From NCBI GenBank assembly GCA_037447655.1, contig JBBHKE010001129.1, positions 1 through 64,000 on the forward strand: a stretch of DNA of 64,000 nt, in the 5' to 3' direction. A model generated the notes under the pieces. It had not been told where the DNA came from. It was given only the letters and a program-made list of their open reading frames with translations, and made no database searches. Below are positions 35,233-47,222 of the stretch, piece by piece; position 1 is the first letter of the stretch; each line of letters opens with the position of its first letter. The DNA comes from Zygnema cylindricum (lineage: Eukaryota > Streptophyta > Zygnematophyceae > Zygnematales > Zygnemataceae). Position numbers and translations under genes: made by a program.

Positions 35233-35835
35233 GGATCCGGGCCCCCATTAGACCCACATTAGACCCATTAGACTGGCTTAATTCGGGAAGCTTCTAGGCG
35301 CTTTTGACTCCATCTAATTTTTGACCAGGAACTACAAAAACCCAAGCAAAAAAAATACACTATTTACAAGCTCAATGGGGATGACCATCACCAACCCTAT
35401 TCACAATAAAATGAACCAATCAGAAGACTGTATAGTACAAAAAGGTACTGTGGCCTGTGTGCTTCTGTACGGTCTGTGTACGATACGTACGGCCATTGAG
35501 TAGACGCCTGTCTCTTCTAGACTCGCCCTCATACTCCGCGGGATTCCTGCTTCCCAATATTATCTTGCCACGTGGCGCTAGGTCATGTGACACCCGAAAA
35601 CCGCCAAAGCGCCCATTCGAGATCTCAGCGATGATGCGTGCTGTCAGATGCCAAACGGCTTTGGACATCAGCCATTGAAAATAGATGTCTGGAAAAAAAA
35701 ATTCGTGGTGGTTCACGTTCGCACTGTAATCTCACTAGGTTCTATATTCCTTGTCTCTATTTCTGTTAATCGAATTAGTGAACTTTTACATATTCAAATA
35801 GTAATCACACCCCATGTACTTTAACGAACTTCAAC
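35233..35835. other. Gene C intron 2, non-repetitive part
   Basis: Mixed sequence between two purine tracts. Small frames at 35,420-35,716 show no domain. No gene or regulatory element recognised. Confidence 0.45.
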
Positions 35836-35839
35836 GACA

Positions 35840-35955
35840 CAGTGGCAAAGGCTAACGGCTACGCCTCGCTCTGCCGGTCGGAGGTTTGAGTCTTGCCGGA
35901 CTCAACCTTTTTGTTAGAGGTGATTTATATCACTTCCTCTAACCTGATTAAGGAG
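35840..35955 (+). repeat. tRNA-derived SINE-like head plus hairpin
   Basis: tggcaaaggctaacgg (from about 35,843) resembles an RNA polymerase III A box, and ggtttgagtct (from about 35,884) resembles a B box. T-rich sequence follows, then an inverted repeat gttagagg / cctctaac around 35,914-35,943. The acceptor stem needed for a real tRNA is missing. A SINE remnant in the gene C intron is the best reading. Confidence 0.5.
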
Positions 35956-36116
35956 AAAAGGCAGCCATGGCTCCACCACTCTCTCTTCTTTTAGTGACTG
36001 CAACAAGTATGAGGTCGAGAGAGAGAAGGTGGAGGCAAATTGCCACTGCTTTTTCTTTAGCCATGTTTTTCATTCTATTTAGACCTAGAAATTGCTTTCT
36101 AAGTCTAGTAATTTCA

Positions 36117-38595
36117 ACAAGGGGGAGGGGGAGGGAGAGGGAGAGGGAGAGGGTTAGAGAGGGAGAGGGTTGGAGAGGGAGAGGGTTAGAGAGGGGGTGG
36201 GAGAGGGTTAGGGAGAGGGAGGGGGTAGGAGAGGGAGAGGGAGGGGGAGGGAGAGAGAGAGAGAGAGATAAAGTGGGAGAGGGAGGGGGATAGGGAGGTG
36301 GTGAGAGAGGGATAGGGAGAGGGAGGGGGAGGGAGAGGGAGAGGGAGTGAGAGAGAGAGAGGAAGACAGTGAGGGAGAGAGAGAGGGAGAGGAGGGGGAG
36401 AGGGAGAGGGAGGGGGAGAAGGAGAGGGAGAGGGTGAGGGTGTAGGAGGGAGAAGAAGAGGTAGAGGGAAGGATAAGGAGAAACGAGGGTGTGGGAGGGG
36501 GTAGGAGAGGGAGAGGGAGGGGGAGGGAGAGGGAGAGAGAGAGATATAAAGGGAGAGGGAGGGGGATAGGGAGGTGGTGGGAGAGCGATAGGGAGAGGGA
36601 GGGAGAGGGAGAGGGAGAGGGAGTGAGAGAGAGAGAGAGGGAGATAGTGAGGGAGAGGGAGAGGGGGAGGGGGAGAGGGAGAGGGAGGGGGAGAAGGAGA
36701 GGGAGAGGGAGGGAGAAGGAGAGTGAGATAGAGAGTGAGGGAGAGGGAGAAAAAGGGGGGAGGGAGGGGGAGGCGGGGGGGAGGGAGAGGGAAGGGGGGG
36801 TAGGGGGGGAGGGAGGGAGAGGGGGGGAAGGGAGGGGGAAGGGGGGGAGGGAAGGGGAGGGATGGGGATGGGGGGGAGGGGGCGGGAGAGTGAGAGAGAG
36901 AGACAAAGAGGGAGAGAGAGAGGGAGAGAATAGGGAGTGGGTGAGGGTGTGGGAAGGAGGAGAGGAAGGGAGAAAGAGATGGAGAGGGGGGGAGAAGGAG
37001 AGTAAGAGGGAGATGGAGAGGGACAGGGCGAAGGAGAGTGAGGGAGAGGAAGAGGGAGAGGGAGGAAGAGGGAGAGTGAGAGGGAGACGGAGGGAGAGGG
37101 AGAGGGAGAGAGGGAGAGGGAGAGGGAGGAAGAGAGGGACAGGGAGAGGGAGAGAGAGAAGGAGAGAGAGAGGGAGAGAGAGGAGAGGGAGAGAGAGAAG
37201 GAGAGAGAGAGGGAGAGAGAGAGGGAGAGGGAGATGGTGAGCGAGAGAGAAGGTGGGAGAGAGAGGGAGAGGGAGGGGGTGCGAGAGGGAGAGGGAGAGA
37301 GTGGGAGAGGGAGGGGGAGGGAGAGAGGGAGAGGGAAGAGAAGAGAGAGAGGGAGAAGGAGAGGGAGAGGGAGCGGGAGAGGGAGAGTGGGAGAGAGAAA
37401 TAGAGGGAGAGGGAGGGAAAGAGAGGTGGGATAGGGAGATGGAGGGGGAGAGGGAGAGGGAGGGAGTGGGAGAGGGAGGGGGAGAGGGAGAGGTAGATGG
37501 ATGGAGACGGAGAGGGAGAGGGAGGGAGAAGGAGAGTGAGATGGAGACGGAGGGAGAGGGAGAGAAAGAGGGAGAGAAAGAGGGAGAGGGACAGGGCGAA
37601 GGAGAGGAAGGGAGAGGAAGAGGGAGAGGGTGAAGGAGAGGGAGAGGAAGTGGGAGAGGGAGGAAGAGGGAGAGTGAGTGGGTGAGGAGAACGGAGGGAG
37701 AGGGAGAGGGGGAGAGGGAGAGGGAGAGGGAGAGGGAGGGAGAAGTAGAGGGAGAGGGAGAAGGAGAGAGAGGGAGAGGGAGAGAGGGAGAGAGGGAGAG
37801 GGATAGGGAGAGGGAGAGGGAGAGGGAGAAAAGGGAGAGGTAAAGGGAGAGGGTGAGAGAGAGGGAAAGGGAGAGGGAGAGGGAGAGAGGGGGGGAGAGG
37901 CAGAGGGTGGGGGAGGGAGAGGAAGAGGGTGAGGAAGGGAGAAAGAGAGGGAGAGGGAGAGTGAGAGAGAGGGAGATGGTGAGCAAGAGAGGTGGGAGGT
38001 GGAGAGGGAGAGGGAGGGGGTGCGAGAGGGAGAGGGAGAGGGAGAGAGGTAGATGATGGGGGTGGGAGAGAGGGATAGTGAGAGGGAGAGGTAGAGAGAG
38101 GGAGAGGTAGAGGGAGAGGGAGAGAGAGAGGGAGAGTGAGAGGGAGAGGGAGAGAGAGAGGGAGAGGGAGAGGGAGAGGGAGAGGAAGAGGGAGAGTTTG
38201 GGAGAGAGAAATAGAGGGAGAGGGAGGGAAAGCGAGGTGGATAGGGAGAGGGCGTGGGAGAGGGAGAGGGAGAGGGAGAGGGAGAGAGAGAAGTGGGAGA
38301 GGGAAAGGGAGAGGGTGAGGGAGTGTTTGGGAGAGGGAGAGGGAGGGAAATGGAGAGGGAGGGGGAGGAGGCGGAGGGGGAGGGAGAGTGAGAGGGAGAG
38401 GGAGAGGGAGAGGAAGAGGGTGAGGGAGAGGGTGGGAGACGGAGAGGGAGAGGGAGGGAGAGGGAGAGGGAGGTTTAGGGAGAGGGAGAGGGTGAAGTTG
38501 AGGTAGAGGGAGAGGGGGAGGGAGAGGGAGAGGGAGAGAGAGGGGGAGGGAGAGGGAGTGGGAGTTGAGAGAGGGGAAAAGAGCGGGGGGAGAGC
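36117..38595. repeat. 2.5-kb polypurine (GGGAGA)n tract in gene C intron 2
   Basis: Almost only G and A on the + strand for nearly 2.5 kb, built from gggaga and gggagg units with rare T or C. The minus strand gives an open Ser/Pro/Leu frame of 592 codons, and the + strand gives Arg/Glu/Gly frames; both are low-complexity artefacts. Mirror-symmetric polypurine DNA can form triplex structures. Confidence 0.98.
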
Positions 38596-38911
38596 AATAA
38601 TTCTAAATTATTACAAATAAAAATAACAATATTTACAAAAATAATTTTAATAATAACAATATAAGTAATAATAACAATAATACTAAAAATAATAATAATA
38701 GTTATAATAATTATAATAATAATAATGATAATAATATTCATAACAATCATAATAAAAAGAAGCAATAAAACCATTACTATTTAGAAAGGTAAAAAGAGCA
38801 CTCTAATTTTTTAATGGAAGTTTATCTTTCCAAGGTAAAGTTAAATATTCTTGTATTTTAGACCCTATGAGGGGATGGGTGTTGGTGCGGTGTGATTGTG
38901 GGGTGTCACAG

Positions 38912-38983
38912 AGCTCTATCTTACAACCAGTTAAGTGGAAGCATTCCATCGTCCATCGGACGACTGTTATCTGTCATACAATT
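38912..38983 (+). CDS. Gene C LRR exon 3
   Basis: 72 nt after GGTGTCACAG, donor TT|GTAAGT. It encodes ALSYNQLSGSIPSSIGRL and ends LSVIQL. It is separated from exon 2 by a 4.5-kb intron filled with AAT-rich and polypurine DNA. The frame is intact. Confidence 0.85.
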
Positions 38984-39067
38984 GTAAGTCATGATTATGT
39001 TTTATGTGAAGTTAAAAAATTGTTAATAGTTAAAAGAAATAACATAGGTAATAATAATGACAACAAG

Positions 39068-39950
39068 TACTAGGGAGAGAGGGAGAGGGAGAGAGAGGGA
39101 GAGGGAGAGGGAGAGGGAGAGTAAGGGGGAGGGGGAGAGGGAGAGGGAGGGAGATGGAGGGAGAGGGAGGGAGAGGGAGAGAGAGGGAGAGAGAGGGAGA
39201 GAGGGAGAGAGGGCGAGTGGGAGAGAGACGGAGAGATAGAAGGAGAGAGAGAGGGAGAGAGAGAGGGAGAGAGAGAGGGGTGAGAGAGGAAGAGAGAGAG
39301 GGAGAGAGAGAGGGAGAGAGGGAGAGAGGGAAAAATCAGAGTGGTAGAGCGAGGGAGAGGGGGAGAGAGGTGGAGGGAGAGGGAGAGAGAGGGGGAGGGA
39401 GGGGGAGGTTCCGGGAGGGAGGGAGGGAGGGAGGGAGTGGGAGGGACAGGGAGAGGGAGGGAGAGGTAGGGATTGGGAGGGAGAGGGAGGGAGAGGGAGG
39501 GAGAGGGAGGGAGAGGGAGAGGAGGGAGAGGAGGGAGAGGAGGGAGAGGAGAGAGAGGAGGGAGAGGAGAGAGAGGTGAGAGAGGAGAGTGAGAGAGAGG
39601 GAGGGAGGGAGGGAGAGTGGGAGAGTGGGAGGGGGGAGAGAGGGGTGATAGGGAGAGAGGGAGAGAGGGAGAGAGGGATAGGGTGGGAGGGATAGAGGGA
39701 GTGGGAGGGAGGGAAGGAGGGGGTGGGTGGGTGGGTGTGTGGGTGAGTGGAGGGTGGGGGTCTCTCACAAGGTTGCTGCAAGGGAGGTGTTTGAGGAATG
39801 TGGTTTTGTGGATTCCGTTTGTGAATTCCGGCCTATGATTAACAAAAAAATTGTTATAAGAGAGGGAGAGAGGGAGAGGGAGGGAGGGAGTGAGGGAGGG
39901 GGTTGGAGGGAGGGAGGGGGAGGGAAGGAGGGGGGGGGGGGGTGTGTGGT
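39068..39950. repeat. Polypurine tracts in gene C intron 3
   Basis: GGGAGA-type purine sequence from 39,068 to about 39,745, beginning only about 85 bp after LRR exon 3, and again at 39,862-39,950. A short mixed block (39,750-39,860) containing ctctcacaaggttgctgcaa, and a second version of it at 39,965-40,030, lie after each purine run, so the tract and this block were duplicated together. Confidence 0.95.
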
Positions 39951-40240
39951 TGAAGGGGGGGTTGTGGTCTTTCACAAGGGTGTGGCAAGGGAGGTGTTTT
40001 AGGAATGTGGATTGTGGATATTGTGTGCAAATTCCGGTCTATGAATAACAACAAAATCGTTTTAGTTGTAATGTTCATTTTTTTTTTTTTAAGTATGATG
40101 GTGGATAAAAGCACACTATATGTCTTTACAAGGAATTTAAACTTTATTTTTCTGAATGGATATCTTTTACTGTATTTATTTTAATAGGAGACAGTTTTGA
40201 GGAGTGGGTGTCGGTGGGGTGTGAATGTTCGGTTTCATAG

Positions 40241-40312
40241 AAGTCTATTTACCAACCAGTTGAGTGGAAGCATTCCGTCGTCTATCGGTCAACTGAGATC
40301 CCTCCAATACTT
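40241..40312 (+). CDS. Gene C LRR exon 4
   Basis: 72 nt after GGTTTCATAG, donor TT|GTAAGA. It encodes SLFTNQLSGSIPSSIGQL and ends RSLQYL. The frame is intact and the flanking intron motifs are shared with exons 2 and 3. Confidence 0.85.
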
Positions 40313-41351
40313 GTAAGACATTCGACAGTATGGCTATGTTCTATGTGAAGCAACAGTGTGAAATAATTACTAAGAATATTTAGAATCAAATAAATAATAT
40401 ATAAAAGTAACATCAACAATATTTACTAAGAATTACATTTATTTTATTTCAAAGTTTGATCGACAATGACTATAATAAAAATTATCATGATTATTCATAA
40501 TATTTAATGCGGAGAGGGAGGGGTTTCTCGAGAGAGAGGTTTTTGCGATGGCGGCTAGATAGCCATGTTGAGACAGAGGGTTAGGTTGTGCTCCTCGGGG
40601 TAGAGGGAAGGTTTCTATGTTCTATTTTAAGGGTTTTTGTGAATTTTTAAGTTGAGAGAGTTTTTAAGTGGAGCTTTAGGGTGCTCTTTGGGGGAAGAGG
40701 GTTAGTCATTATAATTTGGTAGCAACAAGGTATAATATCTATAATAAATAGTAAGGAATCATATTACTAATTGATGATATTTGTAACTATTATTGTCAAT
40801 GATAATAGCAACTGTGATGGAAATCGGTACGTTGTAAAAACATCACGTCCATGAATACATGTTGTGTTTCAAACGATTTTTCTTGTGGGGTTTTATTTTC
40901 ATTGATTTTACAAATTATCATGTCGTTGTCGCAGAGGAAAGGTGGGGGGTTGGAATCTGTGACAAAATCCATTCGGTGTGAAAGCAATGGATGCTGCACT
41001 TATGCTTTTTCGTTTTCCTATTTTTCCATATTTTTTTATCCAATTTGTTTATTTTTTGAATTGCTTTTGTTTCGGTTGGGAAGGGGGCGCTGACAGTGGT
41101 GTGGCAAAAAAGGTATGCTAGGAAATGCGGTTTTGTGTGGATATTGTGTGTGCATGGCTCTATCCTATTGCTTACAACGAAAAAAAAATATGTTTAATCT
41201 TTTTCATTTTTTTTGAAGTGCGATTGTGGATAAAATCCCACTATATGTGTTTACAAACAATTTGAATTCATTTTTTTTTTATAACTTGCACTGTATACTT
41301 ACCAGTTTGGGGAAGTGGGAGTTGATGGGGCGTGAATGTTCTATTTCATAG

Positions 41352-41423
41352 AGATATGGGTAGTAATCGTTTTAGTGGAAGCCTTCCACCATCCATCGGC
41401 AACTTGACATCCCTCCAAACCTT
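41352..41423 (+). CDS. Gene C LRR exon 5
   Basis: 72 nt after ATTTCATAG, donor TT|GTAAGT. It encodes DMGSNRFSGSLPPSIGNL and ends TSLQTL. Immediately after the donor, the end of the exon (acatccctccaaacc) is repeated once, a small local duplication. Confidence 0.85.
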
Positions 41424-44400
41424 GTAAGTGACATCTCTCCAAACCCTCTAAGACACAGAGACTTTTGGTACCTAGCGCGTCAAAAGTATGCTCATATTTA
41501 GTATGGCTTGGGAATGCTTTTAATCATTTTAAAAAAACATTGTTTGTGAAGCAAAAGGGGGGAATAATAAACATAATAATCCGTACTAAAAATAATAATT
41601 ATATAGATAATAGTGATAATAAGTTTTAAAAATAACAATTATTATACATTAAAAATATCAAGTAATATTGATGATAATAATAGTTATCATAATTATTCGT
41701 TTTCTTAAAAGAGGGTTAGTGGGGCGTTTTTAAAGGGAGAGGTATCGTGCTGAAGCCCAGATACGGCCCGTTGAGACGGAGTATGGCACGCTCCTAGGTT
41801 GTAGAGGGATGGAGGGGGAAAGTGGTGAAGGATTTTTGATGGTGTTTTTTTAGGATTTTTATAAATTTTCAGGCGAAGGTAGAATTTAGGGGGATTCTAT
41901 AGGGTAACAGTGCTCTCTGGGAAAAGGCATAACCATCTTTTTTATAATTAATAATGAATAATGATTACAATAAATTGTACAAAACCATAGAATAGTTGAT
42001 AATAATAATGACAAGTAATAATGATTAATAAACTACAATATTCATAACAGTTAGTAATTAATAATAACAATGATAATAATAATACTACAAATTTTTTACT
42101 ACCATTAATAGTTACTACTAATATATAGGCAGCACTAATTATAACAAAAAATACATAATAATAATTTTTTTAAAATTAAAAACATACTAATTATAATAGT
42201 AATTATTGAAATATCTTTCATTACCACAATAATAATAATTGAGGATATTTAAGAGAGGAAGAATAACAATAACAATAATAGTAATTTCAACAAACAACTA
42301 ATATTGTTGGTAATTAGAAAAATAGATACTATTATTTCGTAATAAGACTAATATTAACCGTTGATATTAAGAATAATAATAATTAATAGGTAATAATGAC
42401 AATTAAGTACAGGAACAAACAAAAAAGGGATGGGGCAGGGAGAGGGGGAAAGAGGTGGAGATAGAGACGAAGAGGAAGAGGGAGAGGGAAAAGGAGAGGG
42501 AGAGGCAGAGAGTGGAGGAAAAGAAGGGGGAGGAGGGTAGAGCGCGAGAGGGATTGGGAAAAATAGGGCAAGGGAAAGCGAGAGAGATTGGGAGGTGAGG
42601 GAAGGAGAGAGAGATAGAGGGGGAGGGAGGGAGAGAGAGAGAGAACAAGGGAAGGAGTGAAAGAGAAAAAATAAATGATTTGAATAATAACCGAAAACAT
42701 AAGAAATAATAGATATGAATGTTCATAAATCTTTTAATATTAAGAATAATAAAAATAATAATAATAACACTCTAAAAATAAGAAATTTTATAACAACAAC
42801 AATAATAAACAATGTGTAACAATAATAACAATAATATCGTCATTAATAATATTAACAACGACAGTAATTGTAAATACAATAATAGAATAAAAATAATAAT
42901 AGCAATTGATAAGCATTTTAATGAATAATGTTAAATAACATTTTTAAACTTATTTGTATAATCACTTATAATTATAAATTTAATAGTCACATTTACAAAT
43001 AATTAAAATTACAAGTGATAATAAAATTTGAAAACATCAATTTTTCTTGTAATAATTATAAAAACTAGTAATGATAAAAATATTAATAGTTGTAATAAGA
43101 ATAACTACTACTCCATAAAATGTTAACAATAATAAATAAAAGTAATAATTTTGTCGTTAATGATTAAGATGATGTTTATGTTATTCATAACGATATTTGT
43201 CAGAAAATTTCATTCTTCTATTTAATATTATACAATTAAATAATATTGTAAATCAATTACAATGTTGTTGATTAATAATTAGTATTTTGACATTTTAATG
43301 ATAATAATATTTTTAGTTATTAATATTAATGACGATTTAAAACCATTATACTTAATTTATAAAACAAAAAGCAATTAATAAAAAATTAAGAATTATTAAT
43401 AATAACTCAGTAATATTAAAGTAATAATAATTAAAGTAATTTCAAATATTAAAATTAAAATATTTATAATATATCATAATTATAATAATTTTGAATGCGA
43501 ATATTTCAACAACAGTAACCATGAATAATATTCACTAATTATATAAAAATATAAAAAATAATACTAAATAAAATAAAGTAAAAATATACATATATAAATA
43601 TATGTATATTATGAAAAATATAGAAATAACATTAGCAATTGTAATTAACACCAATAAACATCAAAATACTTTATGATTATTGATAATAATAGAAATAAGC
43701 AGGTTTTGCAATAAGTAATAGTATTATTAATAATAACAATAAATACTAATAGCTATAAAGTATTAATAAAAAAAAGCTACTTATGATAATCCCAATATTT
43801 ATTACTTATATTAATCATAAATCACATTTACAAGACGAAAAAATGGTCTTATATGAGCAGTGGCGTATAATGATGAAGACCTGATAAGAAGAAAAGTAGA
43901 ATACTTAATAATATTCAATGATTATACTTGATATACAATAAATAATCAATTGTATATAGTAGCTAGAATGTTGTATAATAATATATTACCTGTTATTTGT
44001 GACATGTTAATAATTATAATAACAACATAAATAATTAAAATGATTAATAATAGTCATATTAACTAACATTTATCATATTTAATAATACAAATAAAAACAT
44101 TAATTTATAAATAGTGAGATATATTAGAATCGTGCTAGTAACGACAAACATCAATAATTATAAAAAAAAAATCAATTTTAGTAGTTAAAGATATTAATTA
44201 TATTTTAATTTTATTGGTTATTAGTTAGTAATAATAATAATCAGTAAGAAAATTAATTAATAACAGTAGCAACTAATATTAAAAAGAAAAATATATATTA
44301 CATATTGATAGTTAATAAATTATGCTAATAATATTATTAATGAACATTAACATTTAATTTTTTTAATAGACTAAAAATGGAAAGAATAATTAAGATATAA

Positions 44401-45189
44401 CAATATAACGAACAAAACAAACATAAAATTCAAAATACATAGTAGAATAGTTACAATAATAGGTAAAATAACAATAATAAGAATAATTCCGACTTGACGA
44501 GATAAAGGGCAATGGCATGCTCCTAGAGGGTGGAGAAAGGGAGGGGGAAAGGTGTGGAGGAGTTTTTGATAGTGATTTTCATAGGGCATTTTTAAGGGAT
44601 TTTGGGAGGTTTCACAGGTGATTATAAGCAGCTTGGGGTCGTTAAGGCGAAGAGGAAAAGTGATAATGAGAAAAAAAGAGGGAATGAAAAAGGAGGGGGA
44701 GGGGAGAAGGATTTTATGAAGAAGGGTGAAATTTCAGAGGGAGAGTGGTTGTGTGCTCTTAGAGGGAAGTGGTATTATTTTAAGATTTAACAAAAATATA
44801 AAGGAATAATAATTAGTAATATCGATACTAACCACGATTATTAGTCATTATTACACTAATGATTACACTTGTTTTTGGCTTCGATCTTTTGTTTTTTTCA
44901 TTAAATTGGAGGCCACGAAAGGTAAAGGGGGCGTGTGTGGGTGGGTCGAAAAAAAATCTGTTGTAAATGGTATAAAAGGGAATAAAATTTCTTTTACTTT
45001 TGATATTTCAATGTCGATAGTTCAGGTTGTTTTTATTAAGTCGTATATTGCAGTTATAAAGTTTTTTTTCTTTGTTTTTTTCGGCTTATGTTTAAGAAAA
45101 CCTAATTTAGGTTTTCTTGTACCACAATCTAACTAGGAGAACTTTTGCGGGGTTGGGTGTTGGCGGGTTATGAATATTTGGTGTTATAG
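41424..45189. other. Gene C intron 5: AAT-rich DNA with a polypurine block
   Basis: 3.8 kb made mostly of AATAAT/TTATTA-type low-complexity sequence (about 41,900-44,480), with a purine tract at 42,420-42,670 and another G/A-rich patch at 44,640-44,720. No coding sequence is recognised. The length reflects expansion of the AAT and GA parts seen in the other introns of this gene. Confidence 0.8.
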
Positions 45190-45261
45190 GTATCTAGATG
45201 GCAACCAGTTGGGTGGAAGCATTCCATTGTCCATCGGTCAAATGACATCCCTCCGAACCTT
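45190..45261 (+). CDS. Gene C LRR exon 6
   Basis: 72 nt after GTTATAG, donor TT|GTAAAA (weaker than the others). It encodes YLDGNQLGGSIPLSIGQM and ends TSLRTL. A purine tract starts about 65 bp downstream (45,325-45,610). The frame is intact. Confidence 0.82.
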
Positions 45262-45929
45262 GTAAAACACATGACACTATGGCTATATTGAGACCAAGTT
45301 GGATGCGGGACAATGATAGATAGAAAAGGGAGAGGGGGAGAGAAGGAGAGGGAGATCGAAGGATAAGAGAGGGTGAGGGTTAAGGGTAAAGAGAGGGAGG
45401 GGAGAGGGGCCAAAGGGCAATAGGACGGGAGGAGGGACCGAGGGTGGGGAGTGTGAGAGTGGCCCGAGGAAAGAGAGATAGGGGTGAGGGGGAGAGACCT
45501 AAGGCTAGGGCCAGGGACAGGATCAACGAGACGGAGTGGGAAAGGTAGGTGAATATAAAGGGAAATAGAAAGGGAGTAGAAGGAGAGGGTACGAGAGGGA
45601 GGAGAGACGAGGTATATTCCTCGTATGCTTTGGCTGTTGTGCTCATACTCAGTAACGGAGGGGCACAGATACGTAACATAGTTTAAAAATATTGACACCT
45701 ACGATAAGATTAAGCTGTGTGCTCTGCACCTCCAGCGGGCCCGAAGGTGGGAGAGAGAGGGGAAATCTTGGTGCCAAAGGCTGCAAAGTATTGGCATGAG
45801 GAGCGAAGCCTGCGGAGATAGAGGACAATGTTATACAATGTTGGGTAGATTACACACATGGAAACTTAGAAACTAAGAAACCCTTAGCGCGTGTGGTTGT
45901 TGGTGTGGTGCCAATGTATTGTGTCATAG

Positions 45930-46001
45930 GTATTGAAATGGTAACCAAATGAGTGGAAGCATTTCATTGTCCATCAGAGTACTAACATCTCTCCAGATCT
46001 T
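45930..46001 (+). pseudogene. Gene C LRR exon 7 with in-frame TGA
   Basis: 72 nt after GTGTCATAG, donor TT|GTAAGG. The expected frame gives Y, stop (TGA at 45,934-45,936), then NGNQMSGSISLSIRVLTSLQ. The stop replaces the leucine codon found at this place in the sister exons (for example TATCTA in exon 6). The SGSIP proline is also Ser. If used, it would truncate the protein; skipping this 2-2 exon would keep the frame. Confidence 0.75.
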
Positions 46002-46234
46002 GTAAGGCACGGGACACTATGGCTATGTTGCAATAGGGTTGGATGCATGAAAATAGTAAACAAGTCATAGAGAGGGTTTGGAGAGGGTTACAAGGAGGAT
46101 AACAGGGAGATACAAGCTGTATTTACACAGCAATGATGTAGAATGTTGGGTAGAACACACATATGGAGACTTAGTAACTAAGAGACCCGTTGCGTGGGTG
46201 GTTTTTGGTGGGGTGCAAATTTATTGTGCCATAG

Positions 46235-46306
46235 ATATCTAAGTGGAAACCAAATGAGTGGAAGTTTTCCGTTTTCCATCGGTCTACTAACATCCCTCCA
46301 AAACTT
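46235..46306 (+). CDS. Gene C LRR exon 8
   Basis: 72 nt after GTGCCATAG, donor TT|GTAAGG. It encodes YLSGNQMSGSFPFSIGLL and ends TSLQNL. The frame is intact. A polypurine stretch at 46,365-46,550 follows within 60 bp. Confidence 0.82.
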
Positions 46307-46938
46307 GTAAGGCACATGACATTATGGCTATGTTGTAATGGAGCTGGATATGTAACAGTGGTGGACGAGAGAGAGAGATGGTTATAGAGGGAGGAGGAGA
46401 GGAATGTGGAGATAGAGGTAGAAGGGGTTGGGGTAGAGATAGCAAGGAGGAGAGAGAGGTAGAGTGGGGTTAGGGTAGAGAGAGAGGGGTGAGAGAGAGG
46501 TAAAAAGGGGTGGGATAGGGAGAGGGAGGGGAGAGGGGCAAGGAGGCGATAGGACAACATTTGTCGAAGTCAATTGCAAGAGTTGAAAATTTTAGAAAAA
46601 AAAAAAATCTAGAAGGTTCACAGAATGTTAAAACATCGCCATACATATCTTGTAAAATGATACAATCCGTTCATTAGTCTCCTTGGAAGATATGCAAAGA
46701 ATTCCAAAAACCCTTAAAGGTCAAAGTCTTGTTTATTAAACACATTTGTTTAAAGCTTTGTGTAGATTTTGATTTTTGTTTGTAATATGAAGTTTTAGTG
46801 ACTCGTCTTCTTTATGATTTCTTTGCTATAATTCAAGGTTTGTTTTTTCATAAACATTTATATTTTTAAGTCGTGTTGTCACCAATTTTTATAGCTTACA
46901 AAGCTGTTTTTATTTTTCAAATGTGGCCCAAATTACAG

Positions 46939-47222
46939 TGTTATTTCAAACAACTATTTCACGGGGCCAATCGTCAAAGGCAACCAACATCCAACTTGTA
47001 CTGAGTTAGGTGCTAACTGCTTATTTGGCTTAAGCCTTCCATATGATTGTAAACTGGAACAGCAACGGAGTAGAAGCGAATGTGAAACGTTTTGCAATGC
47101 AACCCAAGTAGGAGGGCCTTGTGGGGGAGGCGGTATTTGCTCCAATGGCACGGACGGAATATCACCCACATGTGCATGCTACGACGGATACAACAATCAA
47201 GCAAACAAGTTCGTTTGCAATT
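46939..47222 (+). CDS. Gene C terminal exon: LRR end plus EGF-like domain
   Basis: The exon opens VISNNYFTGPIV, the terminal LRR half repeat, then a Cys-rich segment. The later cysteines (CETFCNATQ, GPCGGGGIC, PTCACYDGY, FVC) have EGF-like spacing and match exon 8 of copy A motif by motif. Acceptor AATTACAG; donor AAT T|GTATGT in phase 1, the phase at which the protease block joins in copy A. No further exon of the gene is found before the copia remnant, so the 3' end is missing or lies elsewhere. Confidence 0.82.

Larger units (their letters stand above)
33400..47222 (+). pseudogene. Gene C: LRR-EGF relative of copy A, 5'- and 3'-incomplete, probably decaying
   Basis: Nine exons are recognisable: eight LRR exons of exactly 72 nt (33,400-33,471; 34,362-34,433; 38,912-38,983; 40,241-40,312; 41,352-41,423; 45,190-45,261; 45,930-46,001; 46,235-46,306), then an EGF-type exon (46,939-47,222). 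All LRR exons are phase 2-2 and the EGF exon runs phase 2 to phase 1, exactly as exon 8 of copy A. Text includes LNGTIAPEIGNLTRLTNL in the first and NQLSGSIPSSIG in others. No LRR cap is found upstream and no protease exon downstream, where a copia remnant follows. One exon (45,930) has an in-frame TGA. It could still be transcribed. Introns reach 4.5 kb. Confidence 0.75.

Noticed and set aside
35840-35905. Possible tRNA gene in the gene C intron
   Set aside because: Box-like motifs only; no cloverleaf and no 3' CCA-side pairing.
36208-37986. 592-codon minus-strand open frame rich in Ser, Pro and Leu
   Set aside because: It is the complement of the GGGAGA polypurine tract. With almost no A/G on the minus strand, stop codons cannot occur, so openness is a composition effect.
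39070-39975. 301- and 252-codon minus-strand frames
   Set aside because: Same low-complexity purine/pyrimidine tract effect as at 36-38 kb.
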